NCBI GenBank assembly: GCA_905182455.1
Contig: CAJJBJ010000002.1
Span: 186,001 to 250,000 of the forward strand
Length of the DNA stretch: 64,000 nucleotides
Direction: 5' to 3'
DNA from: an uncultured Planktomarina sp.
GTDB taxonomy: Bacteria; Pseudomonadota; Alphaproteobacteria; Rhodobacterales; Rhodobacteraceae
Shown here: positions 34,768 to 44,665 of the stretch, piece by piece
Layout of the letters: each line of letters opens with the position of its first letter
Position numbering within the stretch: position 1 is the stretch's first letter
The notes under the pieces: model-generated
What the model was told of the DNA's origin: nothing
Database searches by the model: none
What the model saw: only the letters and a program-made list of their open reading frames with translations
Position numbers and translations under genes: made by a program

Positions 34768-35342
34768 ATTTCATGAGCAACCTGTTGCGGTTGAGCCTAA
34801 CCAACCCAACGGAGGCTGGCGCGCATATTTTGGCCTTGCGGCTTAATTTGGGCGCGGCTTTGAGTGCATTTGCGGTAACGATCATCATCGCTGTGGTTTT
34901 GATGTTCGCTCTCAGTGGGTTTCAACCCACTGCTGTATTGCCCGGATTCGCCCCAATGGCTCCTGTGGTATTGGTCGCGATCATGGGGCTTGGCACCTTG
35001 GGCCTTGTAGGCTGTATCTGGCTGGCCGCACGGGCTTTTGGCGGATCGGGCCGTTTTTCGGACGGAGTCCTAGTCTTTGCTTGGATTCAGATACTTCAGG
35101 TGGGACTGCAAATTGTGCAAACCGCTTTGATGGTGATCTCGGTTACATTCGCAGGATTGATCAGTATTTTTGCCACAGGTCTCTTGTTTTGGATCCTGTT
35201 TGGCTTACTTAATTCTTGGTTGAATTTGGGCTCGATGTGGAAAGCAGCCCTGTGTTTTGTGCTTGGCGTAATTGGCCTATCGATGGGCGGTGCGTTTATT
35301 TTGGTTTCCCTTGGGTTTGGCCCGCAGCAGGTGGCATTATGA
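34764..35342 (+). CDS. YIP1 family membrane protein
   Basis: A 192-residue integral membrane protein with five predicted helices, including ALSAFAVTIIIAVVLMFAL and GTLGLVGCIWLAARAFGG. It overlaps both neighbours by 4 bp (ATGA at each side), so it is translated together with sufS. The pair of YIP1 proteins may form one complex. The function is unknown. Confidence 0.85.
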   Translation: MNFMSNLLRLSLTNPTEAGAHILALRLNLGAALSAFAVTIIIAVVLMFALSGFQPTAVLPGFAPMAPVVLVAIMGLGTLGLVGCIWLAARAFGGSGRFSDGVLVFAWIQILQVGLQIVQTALMVISVTFAGLISIFATGLLFWILFGLLNSWLNLGSMWKAALCFVLGVIGLSMGGAFILVSLGFGPQQVAL

Positions 35343-36562
35343 GTTTTGATGTAGCAAAAATTCGCGAAGATTTCCCGATACTGTCGCGTCAGGTAAACAA
35401 TAAGCCATTGGTGTATCTCGACAATGGTGCGTCTGCTCAGAAACCACAGGTCGTAATCGATGCAGTAACGCAGGCCTACAGTGCTGAATATGCCAATGTG
35501 CATCGAGGTTTGCATTATCTGTCCAATTTGGCGACAGATAAATATGAAGCGGTGCGCGGTAAGATTGCTAAATTTCTCAACGCAGCTTCAGAAGATCATA
35601 TCGTGTTCAATTCGGGGACAACCGAAGGTATCAATTTGATTGCCTATGGTTGGGCCATGCCGCGTTTACAGTCCGGCGACGAAATTGTTCTTTCGATCAT
35701 GGAACATCATGCCAATATTATTCCATGGCACTTTTTGCGCGAGCGCATGGGAGTGAAGCTCATCTGGGTGGATGTGGACGCCAATGGCGACCTGGATCCT
35801 GAGAGGATGATTTCGGCCATGGGGCCAAAAACCAAATTGGTGGCAATCACTCAGATGTCCAACGTATTGGGCACAGTTATAGACGTTAAAACCATAACAC
35901 AGGCTGCACAGGCGCTTGGCGCGGCAGTTTTGGTGGATGGCTCACAGGCGGCAGTGCATATGCCTGTGGATGTGCAGGACATTGGTTGTGATTTTTATGC
36001 GGTGACCGGCCATAAACTCTACGGGCCAAGTGGATCAGGTGCGATTTACATTCGTCCAGAACGCATGGCTGAAATGCGGCCCTTCATGGGCGGCGGCGAT
36101 ATGATCCGCGACGTCGGTCGTGAGGTGATCACCTATAATTCCCCGCCGATGATGTTTGAAGCCGGAACACCGGGTATTGTGCAGCAGATTGGGCTTGGCG
36201 TGGCGCTGGATTATATGATGGACCTCGGCATGCAAAATATTGCCGCCTATGAAAAAGCGCTGTGCAGCTATGCGCGCAAGCGGCTTGATGGGTTGAACTG
36301 GCTTAATGTTCAGGGACAATCCGCAAGTAAGGGCGCGATTTTCTCTTTTACGCTCAACGGTGCTGCGCATGCGCATGACATCTCAACAGTGCTGGACAAA
36401 AAAGGCATTGCAGTTAGAGCAGGGCACCATTGTGCCCAGCCTTTGATGGATCATTTGGGCGTGACCGCGACATGCCGCGCCAGCTTTGCGATGTATAACA
36501 CCGAAACCGAGATTGATGCCTTGGTGGATGGTTTGGAGTTCTGCCACGAGCTGTTTGGCTAA
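35339..36562 (+). CDS. sufS: Cysteine desulfurase SufS
   Basis: The start is the ATG at 35339 (MSFDVAKIREDFPIL), overlapping the YIP1 stop. The 407-residue PLP enzyme has YLDNGASAQKPQ, the PLP Lys226 in TGHKLYGPSGSG and the catalytic Cys365 in RAGHHCAQPLMDHLG, the conserved SufS motif. It supplies persulfide sulfur to SufBCD, usually through SufE, whose gene is not in the window. It ends the operon; a convergent DUF1330 gene follows. Confidence 0.96.
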   Translation: MSFDVAKIREDFPILSRQVNNKPLVYLDNGASAQKPQVVIDAVTQAYSAEYANVHRGLHYLSNLATDKYEAVRGKIAKFLNAASEDHIVFNSGTTEGINLIAYGWAMPRLQSGDEIVLSIMEHHANIIPWHFLRERMGVKLIWVDVDANGDLDPERMISAMGPKTKLVAITQMSNVLGTVIDVKTITQAAQALGAAVLVDGSQAAVHMPVDVQDIGCDFYAVTGHKLYGPSGSGAIYIRPERMAEMRPFMGGGDMIRDVGREVITYNSPPMMFEAGTPGIVQQIGLGVALDYMMDLGMQNIAAYEKALCSYARKRLDGLNWLNVQGQSASKGAIFSFTLNGAAHAHDISTVLDKKGIAVRAGHHCAQPLMDHLGVTATCRASFAMYNTETEIDALVDGLEFCHELFG

Positions 36563-36600
36563 CCCTCCAAGCCCTCACTGAAGGGGTGGTGACAGTGAAA

Positions 36601-36891
36601 TCACTCGGCGCCTTCGATGAGCATAAGATCTGCCTGTGAGCAGGCGTCCCGCACAGCTTTGGCCGCTTGGTAGTCATCGCTAAAATAAAAGCGTCTTGCG
36701 ACCTCTAGGCTGTCAAATTCGATCATCATAACGATGCCTGTGACATCGCCCTCATGACGTTCGGCATTTGGACCTCTCGCCAATACTTTGCCGCCGTGCG
36801 CCTTTATGACGGGAGCGGCCATGCCCGCAAATGCAGAAAACTTTTCTTGGTCTTCCACACGTATATTCGCAACTAGATAACCTTTAGGCAT
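36601..36891 (-). CDS. DUF1330 domain protein
   Basis: The 96-residue protein matches the small ferredoxin-like-fold DUF1330 family (GYLVANIRVEDQEKFSAFAGMAAPVIKAHGGKVLARG, IEFDSLEVARRFYFSDDYQAAKAVR). Its function is not established. It is convergent with sufS. A second DUF1330 gene lies at 47334 beside alaS and shares the AxxxVxxHGGxxLARG pattern. Confidence 0.88.
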   Translation of the reverse strand: MPKGYLVANIRVEDQEKFSAFAGMAAPVIKAHGGKVLARGPNAERHEGDVTGIVMMIEFDSLEVARRFYFSDDYQAAKAVRDACSQADLMLIEGAE

Positions 36892-36964
36892 TTTATAGTT
36901 CTTTCATGCTAAAAGGCCGCCATGCATCTCGCGTGCAATGTCGGTCCTTGATATTGGTGAAGTC

Positions 36965-37342
36965 TTATGACTTAGGACTGCTCCAGGCGCCAAAGTTTTT
37001 GGTGGCGACTGTGACCTCATAGCCGATAAATTCAACATCACCATTCACCCAGCCATCGTGACCCGGCGCAAATGTATATGCGTCACCCGCATTCACTGTG
37101 ATCTCAGAGCCGTCATCATGGGCAACAGTCATCGAGCCTTGAATTACAACGCCAACATGAGCCGCTTGGCAACTGTGACCGCCCACCAAAGGTTTGACGC
37201 ATTCTGACCATTTCCAGCCGGGTTGAAGCACCAATTTGGTGGCTGTTGCTACACCTAAATCAACTGAAGCTGAATGGGTTTTTTCTGGCTCTTTCAAAAC
37301 ATCAGGATTGCTGAAGGACTTACTTGCTAACGAATTTGACAT
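36965..37342 (-). CDS. Cupin domain protein
   Basis: A 125-residue single-domain protein. The cupin core is visible as GWKWSECVKPLVGGHSCQAAHVGVVIQGSM, followed by the second motif GDAYTFAPGHDGWVNGD. Metal-binding His residues occur in both motifs. Such proteins bind small ligands or act as metal-dependent enzymes; its role is unknown. It stands alone upstream of the DUF1330 gene. Confidence 0.82.
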   Translation of the reverse strand: MSNSLASKSFSNPDVLKEPEKTHSASVDLGVATATKLVLQPGWKWSECVKPLVGGHSCQAAHVGVVIQGSMTVAHDDGSEITVNAGDAYTFAPGHDGWVNGDVEFIGYEVTVATKNFGAWSSPKS

Positions 37343-37655
37343 TACTCTTCTCCAATAATTAACTCATACAAAGGTATATGCGTCTTATCTTTTAAATCTA
37401 GACCAAATATTAAAGTGGTTATTGAAGTTGATGCTAAAGCCATGATGTATGCCAGAAATTTCTTTGTCAGGAGTTTTGGGCTAAAAAAATAACACCTATC
37501 AGATCATACGTGTAGGGCCCTCTATGTAAGCCTCTAGGGAACTCTTAGGTTCATGCTGGAAAGAATTGGGTTGGCCCGTTTTGCAGGTGGAAATCCAAGG
37601 TAAAGATTTAGTTTGCGGATGGATTTATTAGCGGGCAGTCTGATATTGATAATAT
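37343..37655. other. Intergenic region without recognisable genes
   Basis: This 313-bp stretch between the cupin gene and tRNA-Gly is AT-rich and holds no convincing frame, hairpin terminator or repeat. It should include the cupin promoter (minus strand) near its left end. Confidence 0.6.
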
Positions 37656-37729
37656 TGGAGCGGGTAGAGGGAATTGAACCCTCAACTTAAGCTTGGGAAG
37701 CTCGCGTGATACCTTTTCACCATACCCGC
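37656..37729 (-). tRNA. tRNA-Gly (anticodon CCC)
   Basis: The minus strand folds into a full cloverleaf. Acceptor stem GCGGGTA pairs with TACCCGC, the D-stem is GTGA/TCAC, the anticodon loop reads TTCCCAA (anticodon CCC), the T-stem is GAGGG/CCCTC around TTCAATT, and CCA is encoded at the 3' end (37656-37658). The anticodon stem has one outer mismatch and a G-T pair. It reads the GGG codon. Confidence 0.93.
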
Positions 37730-37796
37730 CTGTGCTGGTTGATTAATAGCTTCTCAAGCTGGCGTCAACATAGCAAACGGTCAGATAGGCACACGA

Positions 37797-39836
37797 TCAA
37801 CGCCGCCGCCGACGACGCCCACCACCCGCGCCATCGCCGCCACCTGTGTTGAAGTTCACGTCTGGCAAGGCCACTGTGGCTCTGAGCAGTGTGAAGGGAT
37901 CATCGGAGTTTGGAATGCCTGATGCATTGACAAAATGTTCTTGAAACTTTGGTTCAATCGCGGTTTCAATTTTCTCGATTTGGCGTACCGTATGTTCAAT
38001 GGCCGCGCGCTGTGACTTGTCGATCAAAGCTATACGCGCGCCCGAGCCCGCGGCATTGCCCGCAGAGGTGACCCGTTCAAATGGTACATCAGGGATCATG
38101 CCCAAAACCATCGCATGTTTGGGGGAGATATGCGCCCCAAAGGCGCCGGCCAAAACCACACGATCTACAGAGTCGACGCCAAATTTATCCATCAATAACC
38201 GGGCGCCTGAGTACAGCGCAGCCTTGGCCATTTGAATGGCCCGGATATCGGGGTTCGTCACGGTGATTTTTGGCCCACCGGTGGAACTAGCGTCATACAT
38301 CACATAACTGTGGGTCCGGCCATCCAACACGCAGCGGTCTGTGCCAGTTTGCGTGGCCGAGCCAATTAGGCCAGAGGCGTCCAGCAGGCCTGACATGCGC
38401 ATCTCAGCTATGGCCTCAATAATGCCTGAGCCACAGATTCCAGTAATGCCGCTGCCTTTGATGGCCTCCCAAAAGCCCTCTTCATCTGACCATAGCTCAC
38501 AACCAATCACCCGAAAGCGCGGATCTTTGGTTATGGGGTCAATTTCTACTTTTTCAATGGCACCAGGGGCGGCCCGCTGACCTGAGCTGATTTGTGCGCC
38601 CTCAAAAGCAGGGCCTGTGGGAGAGGAGCAAGCCAATACTTTTTCTTTGTTGCCCAACAGAATTTCCGCATTTGTGCCCACATCCACGACTAAAACCAGA
38701 TCATCTGATTTGTCAGGTGCTTCTGACAGTGCCACCGCGGCGGCATCGGCCCCTACATGGCCCGCGATACAAGGCAGGATATAGACCCGCGCGCTTGGGT
38801 GAATATTGATATCCAGCTGATGCGCAAACAGCCGCAACGAATTGGAGGTGGCCAGTGCAAAGGGGGCTTGGCCCAGCTCAAACGGATCAATGCCCAAGAA
38901 CAGATGATGCATCACAGGGTTGCACACAAAGACTGCATCCATGATCAAGCTCTTGTCAATTTCAGCGTCGGCTGAAATTTGGGTAAACAGCGCATCCATG
39001 CCATCGCGGACAGCCCGGGTCATCTCTTTGTCGCCACCGGGATTCATCATCGCATAGCTAACCCGGCTCATCAGATCCTCGCCAAATCTAATTTGCGGGT
39101 TCATCAGACCAGAGGAGGCCACAACTTCACCGGTGCGCAGGTCGCACAAATGCGCCGCAATGGTGGTAGAGCCAAGATCTACAGCCATGCCGTAGATCGT
39201 GCCTTCATAAAGACCAGGCCACAGGTGCACAATTTGCGGATCAGTGCCTTCATCAGCGTGATGCACGGCACAGGTGACGGTCCAGCCACCTTTGCGTAGG
39301 ATGGGCTGCATTTGTTGCAGGATATTGAAATCAGCATGCACATCCTTGAGCTGCCACTGGGTTTCCAGAGCGGCAACCAATCGTTCAAGGTCACCCGATG
39401 GATTGTGCATGTCGGGTTCTTCAACTTCCACATAGTATAGCCTTGTGGACGGGTTCAGAGTGATATCGAGCACTTCAGCACGCTTGCGCACCACCTGTTT
39501 GTGCACTTGGCTTTCTGGCGGCACATCAATCACGATGTCGCCTTGCACGGTGGCCTGACAGCCCAAGCGGCGGCCTTCTATCAAGCCGCGCTTGTCTTTA
39601 TAGCGTTGCTCAACAGAATTCCAATCTGACAAAGCGCCTTCAGACACTGTGACACCATGTTTGGAAAACTCACCATAACCGGGGGTGATTTGGCATTTGG
39701 AGCAAATGCCCCGGCCACCACAGACTGAATCGAGGTCAACACCCAATTGTCGTGCGGCCGTGAGAATGGGGGTTCCCTTTTCAAACCGTCCACGTTTACC
39801 CGATGGGGTGAATAGGACCAGATGATCTTGAGTCAT
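37797..39836 (-). CDS. Ferredoxin-ASKHA domain protein (DUF4445, corrinoid activation type)
   Basis: The start is set at the ATG at 39836 (MTQDHLVLFTPSG), giving 679 residues. An N-terminal [2Fe-2S] domain has Cys39, Cys45, Cys48 and Cys93 (Cx5Cx2C then C). The C-terminal two thirds is an ASKHA ATPase-like domain with GMAVDLGSTTIAAHLCDL and LVLVVDVGTNAEILLG. Relatives such as RamA and RACo reductively reactivate the cobalamin of corrinoid methyltransferases. No methyltransferase or corrinoid protein gene is in the window, so the partner is elsewhere. The C-terminus ends in a Gly-rich stretch and six Arg residues, which is unusual. Confidence 0.9.
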   Translation of the reverse strand: MTQDHLVLFTPSGKRGRFEKGTPILTAARQLGVDLDSVCGGRGICSKCQITPGYGEFSKHGVTVSEGALSDWNSVEQRYKDKRGLIEGRRLGCQATVQGDIVIDVPPESQVHKQVVRKRAEVLDITLNPSTRLYYVEVEEPDMHNPSGDLERLVAALETQWQLKDVHADFNILQQMQPILRKGGWTVTCAVHHADEGTDPQIVHLWPGLYEGTIYGMAVDLGSTTIAAHLCDLRTGEVVASSGLMNPQIRFGEDLMSRVSYAMMNPGGDKEMTRAVRDGMDALFTQISADAEIDKSLIMDAVFVCNPVMHHLFLGIDPFELGQAPFALATSNSLRLFAHQLDINIHPSARVYILPCIAGHVGADAAAVALSEAPDKSDDLVLVVDVGTNAEILLGNKEKVLACSSPTGPAFEGAQISSGQRAAPGAIEKVEIDPITKDPRFRVIGCELWSDEEGFWEAIKGSGITGICGSGIIEAIAEMRMSGLLDASGLIGSATQTGTDRCVLDGRTHSYVMYDASSTGGPKITVTNPDIRAIQMAKAALYSGARLLMDKFGVDSVDRVVLAGAFGAHISPKHAMVLGMIPDVPFERVTSAGNAAGSGARIALIDKSQRAAIEHTVRQIEKIETAIEPKFQEHFVNASGIPNSDDPFTLLRATVALPDVNFNTGGGDGAGGGRRRRRR

Positions 39837-39983
39837 GTGCAAAACCTTTGCCGAAGTGTTGGGGCAATCTACGCCTGATATGACCGAGGTAAAGAGATTG
39901 AGCGGCTGAAAATGGTCTATCCGCGGCACATCTTGCAAAAACTTGGTTTTTCCAGTGTGGGTATGCTTAAGAATGGGCTTTAA

Positions 39984-41543
<1,560 letters not shown>

Positions 41544-42704
41544 ATGACTCCGGGCGCGCGAGTCGCTGCAAAAATCGAGGTGCTCGATGCGGTTTTGCTT
41601 GGGGTTCCGGCCGAAAAAGCTTTGACCAACTGGGGCCGCAATAATCGTTTTGCGGGTTCCAAGGATCGTGCCGCCATTCGCGACTTGGTGTTTCAAGCCA
41701 TTCGCTGTCGTAGGTCTTCTGGAGCTTGGCCTGATGCAAGCTCGGCGCGCGGGTGGGCCATCGGCGCATTGCGCGCCAATGACATAGATCCAGCCGAGCT
41801 TTTCACTGGGGCAGGGCATGCGCCTGCTGAGCTGGACCCGCAGGAGGTCGTAGCCCTAGAGCTTTCGGAGCGTGACCAATGGGATCTTCAAGATTGGACC
41901 ATCAACGAGTTGATTTCGAGTTATGGCGATGTTCAGGCACAAGAGATTGCTCAGGTCTTGCGCCATCGCGCTCCGATTTCCCTGCGGGTAAATCTACAAA
42001 AAACAAATATCGGGGAGGTGCGAGCGAGCTTGGCGCAAGAGGGTATTGAAACCAGCACCAACCCAATTTGCGACACCGCGCTTACGGTGTTGAGCAATCC
42101 ACGCCGTGTGGTGCTGCAAGACTCATTTTCCAAGGGTTGGTTTGAGCTGCAAGACGCCGCATCCCAAGCGGTGGCGGTGGCTATCCCTGCAGAAGGGCGT
42201 ATTTTGGATTACTGCGCCGGTGGTGGTGGCAAATCTTTAGCCTTGGCCGGGCGCACTGGCGCCAAAATCTTTGCCCACGACGTGAATTTGGGCAGGATGG
42301 CTGAAATTGAAGCGAGAGCGGCGCGTGGTGGCCATGACATCCAAGTCATACCGCCCATGGAACTTGATCCGGCGGCCCAATTCGACACAGTGGTTTGTGA
42401 TCTGCCCTGTACCGGGAGCGGCGCCTGGCGGCGCTCTCCTGAAGGTAAGTGGAAACTGACTGAGGCCGAATTAGCCCGATATTGTGATTTGCAGCGTGAC
42501 ATTTTAGTCAAATGTAATGGCCATGTGGCTTCAGGAGGCACGCTTGCCTTGATCACCTGCTCAATTTTCAATGATGAAAACCAAATGCAGCGTGATTTTA
42601 TGTCCGAATCCTATCCTGAATTGAGCCTTGTAAAAGAGCTGCAATACCTGCCGTCAGCAGGTTATGACGGTCTGTATTTGGCGGTTTTTAAGAAAGCTAT
42701 TTGA
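41544..42704 (+). CDS. RsmB-like rRNA (cytosine-5) methyltransferase
   Basis: The 386-residue protein has the Rossmann methyltransferase motifs YCAGGGGKSLALAG (SAM binding), DLPCTGSGAWRRSPEGKW and ITCSIFNDEN. The cysteines in PC and TC are the two used in m5C methylation of RNA. An N-terminal domain similar to NusB (PAEKALTNWGRNNRFAGSKDR) is shared with RsmB/Fmu. It likely methylates 16S rRNA. It starts at the base after the guaB stop. Confidence 0.9.
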   Translation: MTPGARVAAKIEVLDAVLLGVPAEKALTNWGRNNRFAGSKDRAAIRDLVFQAIRCRRSSGAWPDASSARGWAIGALRANDIDPAELFTGAGHAPAELDPQEVVALELSERDQWDLQDWTINELISSYGDVQAQEIAQVLRHRAPISLRVNLQKTNIGEVRASLAQEGIETSTNPICDTALTVLSNPRRVVLQDSFSKGWFELQDAASQAVAVAIPAEGRILDYCAGGGGKSLALAGRTGAKIFAHDVNLGRMAEIEARAARGGHDIQVIPPMELDPAAQFDTVVCDLPCTGSGAWRRSPEGKWKLTEAELARYCDLQRDILVKCNGHVASGGTLALITCSIFNDENQMQRDFMSESYPELSLVKELQYLPSAGYDGLYLAVFKKAI

Positions 42705-43364
42705 GATTTTGATCTCATCAAATAATTAATATAATGTTAACTAATGTTACAGAATTGTTGACAGTCTTTTTAGTGTTTAGAAAGCGCGTAGTATACGAAA
42801 CACCCGCGTCAGATATTTGCAACTTGGCAACAGTTTTTTTACCCTGATGATGTTTTGTGTGTCTATCGGCTTGTTGATCATCATGACGGGGCTGGTGCCT
42901 GAGGGGCCTTGGCTGATCTTGGTCAGCCTACCCGCCGCGCTACTTCGTCTTGGCGTTGATAACTTTCGGTGTCGTCACCATTTTTTTGCCTGTGGCGCGA
43001 CCGCGATAGTTATACCAGCTGCGCAACCAGCTTATGGGCTCAAGTATCACATCGAATGTTTATGGATCCTGCCCAGTAGGTACTTGAATCAGGGGGCCAC
43101 AAACCGGTTGCACCTATAAGTTGGCAAATTCTTCAAATTGGAGTGATTGCCGAATCTTGCACCAGATTCGGGCCCCATTCCCATCTCAGTCGCGGTAGAT
43201 ACCGTTTTAGAGGCCATCAAATTAACCAAATTTCTTTTAAAAAATATTATTATAAAGAAGAAATTTTTATCATAAATTATGGCGTAAACCACTCGTTAGC
43301 ACAAAAAATGAAGGGTATTTGTACAAAATTTTCTTGATATGTTCTTGCTTTGGTCCCATAAGAA
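42705..43364. other. AT-rich region upstream of recA with a doubtful membrane-protein frame
   Basis: About 660 bp without a clear gene. A frame from a TTG at 42817 to 43119 (100 codons) encodes two hydrophobic stretches (FFTLMMFCVSIGLLIIMTGLVP, LILVSLPAALLRLGV) and then an unrecognised tail; it has no good ribosome binding site. It may be a remnant of a membrane protein. TTGACA at 42758 could be a -35 element. Nothing else is seen until the recA promoter near 43334-43362. Confidence 0.4.
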
Positions 43365-43379
43365 GAACAAGAAGAGAAC
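43365..43379 (+). promoter_or_regulatory. LexA (SOS) box of recA, GAAC-N7-GAAC
   Basis: GAAC at 43365-43368, seven bases, GAAC at 43376-43379: the direct-repeat LexA operator known from alphaproteobacteria. It is 50 bp upstream of the recA ATG and just downstream of a plausible promoter (TTGATA at 43334-43339, CATAAG at 43357-43362, 17-bp spacer), so LexA bound here would block recA transcription until DNA damage. Confidence 0.92.
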
Positions 43380-43429
43380 ATTACATCATTGTCCCCCCGA
43401 TCAGGGTATGGAATAAGGAGTGTGAAACA

Positions 43430-44530
43430 ATGGCAACGGCAGATTTACTCACAATGGAACCAAAATCAGGCGACCGTCAAAAAGCGCTAGACAGCGCTTT
43501 GGCACAAATTGAACGTCAGTTCGGAAAAGGTTCAATCATGACACTTGGGGATGGCGCTGTCATTTCTGGGATTGAATCTACTTCCACAGGCTCAATTGGG
43601 TTAGATATAGCCCTGGGCATCGGTGGTTTACCAAAAGGACGTATCATCGAAATCTATGGCCCTGAGTCTTCGGGCAAGACGACGTTGACGCTGCACTGTG
43701 TCGCCGAAGAGCAGAAAAAAGGTGGCGTTTGCGCCTTTGTGGATGCTGAGCACGCTCTCGATCCTCTTTATGCTCGCAAGCTGGGTGTGAATTTGGATGA
43801 GCTATTGATCTCTCAACCAGACACTGGTGAGCAGGCTCTTGAGATCACCGATACATTGGTCCGCTCTGGTGCGGTATCCATGGTTGTGATCGACTCAGTG
43901 GCCGCACTGACACCACGTGCCGAGCTTGAAGGCGACATGGGCGATGCGCAAGTTGGCGCCCAGGCAAGACTTATGAGCCAAGCTATGCGCAAACTAACTG
44001 GCAGCATCAGCAAATCCAAATGCATGGTTATTTTCATTAACCAAATCAGAATGAAAATCGGCGTTATGTTCGGCAGTCCGGAAACCACGAGTGGTGGCAA
44101 CGCGTTGAAATTCTACTCTTCTGTACGTTTGGATATCCGCCGCATTGGTGCTTTGAAAGACCGTGACGAAATTGTTGGAAATGCGACCCGCGTGAAGGTT
44201 GTGAAAAATAAAGTAGCACCGCCCTTCAAGCAGGTTGAATTTGACATCATGTATGGCGAAGGCATCTCGAAGATGGGTGAGCTGGTGGATCTGGGTGTCA
44301 AAGGCGGTATCGTGGAAAAATCAGGCAGCTGGTATAGCTACGGCGACGAACGCATCGGCCAGGGTCGAGAAAATGCGAAAACTTATCTGCGTGAAAACAC
44401 CGCTATGGCCTATGATATTGAAGCCAAAATCCGCGCCGCACATGGGCTCGAATTTGACCGTCCAAAGGATGCGCCAAAAGCCAAGGCCAAACCCACTGGC
44501 ACCGATGAAGACAATGTAATTGATCTTTAA
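43430..44530 (+). CDS. recA: Recombinase RecA
   Basis: The ATG at 43430 follows AAGGAG with a 9-base gap and gives 366 residues. Walker A GPESSGKT is at 77-84, and the family signature [14 protein letters not shown] follows the KIGVMFG loop. The protein forms filaments on single-stranded DNA, promotes strand exchange and triggers LexA cleavage. The C-terminal end is acidic and Lys-rich as usual. A hairpin terminator follows, then alaS. Confidence 0.98.
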   Translation: MATADLLTMEPKSGDRQKALDSALAQIERQFGKGSIMTLGDGAVISGIESTSTGSIGLDIALGIGGLPKGRIIEIYGPESSGKTTLTLHCVAEEQKKGGVCAFVDAEHALDPLYARKLGVNLDELLISQPDTGEQALEITDTLVRSGAVSMVVIDSVAALTPRAELEGDMGDAQVGAQARLMSQAMRKLTGSISKSKCMVIFINQIRMKIGVMFGSPETTSGGNALKFYSSVRLDIRRIGALKDRDEIVGNATRVKVVKNKVAPPFKQVEFDIMYGEGISKMGELVDLGVKGGIVEKSGSWYSYGDERIGQGRENAKTYLRENTAMAYDIEAKIRAAHGLEFDRPKDAPKAKAKPTGTDEDNVIDL

Positions 44531-44558
44531 TTTTAGCTAAAAATTATGAATTTGGTTT

Positions 44559-44590
44559 AACACCTCGGAACAGAAGTTCCGGGGTGTTTT
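44559..44590 (+). terminator. Intrinsic terminator of recA
   Basis: A 13-bp stem with one G-T pair (AACACCTCGGAAC with GTTCCGGGGTGTT), a 4-base loop AGAA and a short T stretch (TTTT at 44587-44590). It separates recA from alaS. Confidence 0.85.
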
Positions 44591-44665
44591 GCTTTGCCGT
44601 GGACACTTGGAAAAAGGAGTTGTAAGTCTTCGGGCAGCCCCAAATTACAAGGTTATTGCTGACAA

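Noticed and set aside
42816-42832. Imperfect palindrome TTGCAACTTGGCAA
   Set aside because: Lacks the central CG and symmetry of the two real operators.
43094-43112. Third LacI-type operator near recA (AAACCGGTTGCACC)
   Set aside because: Only the right half matches TTGCAACCGGTTGCAA; the left half differs at four of six positions and no sugar gene is near.
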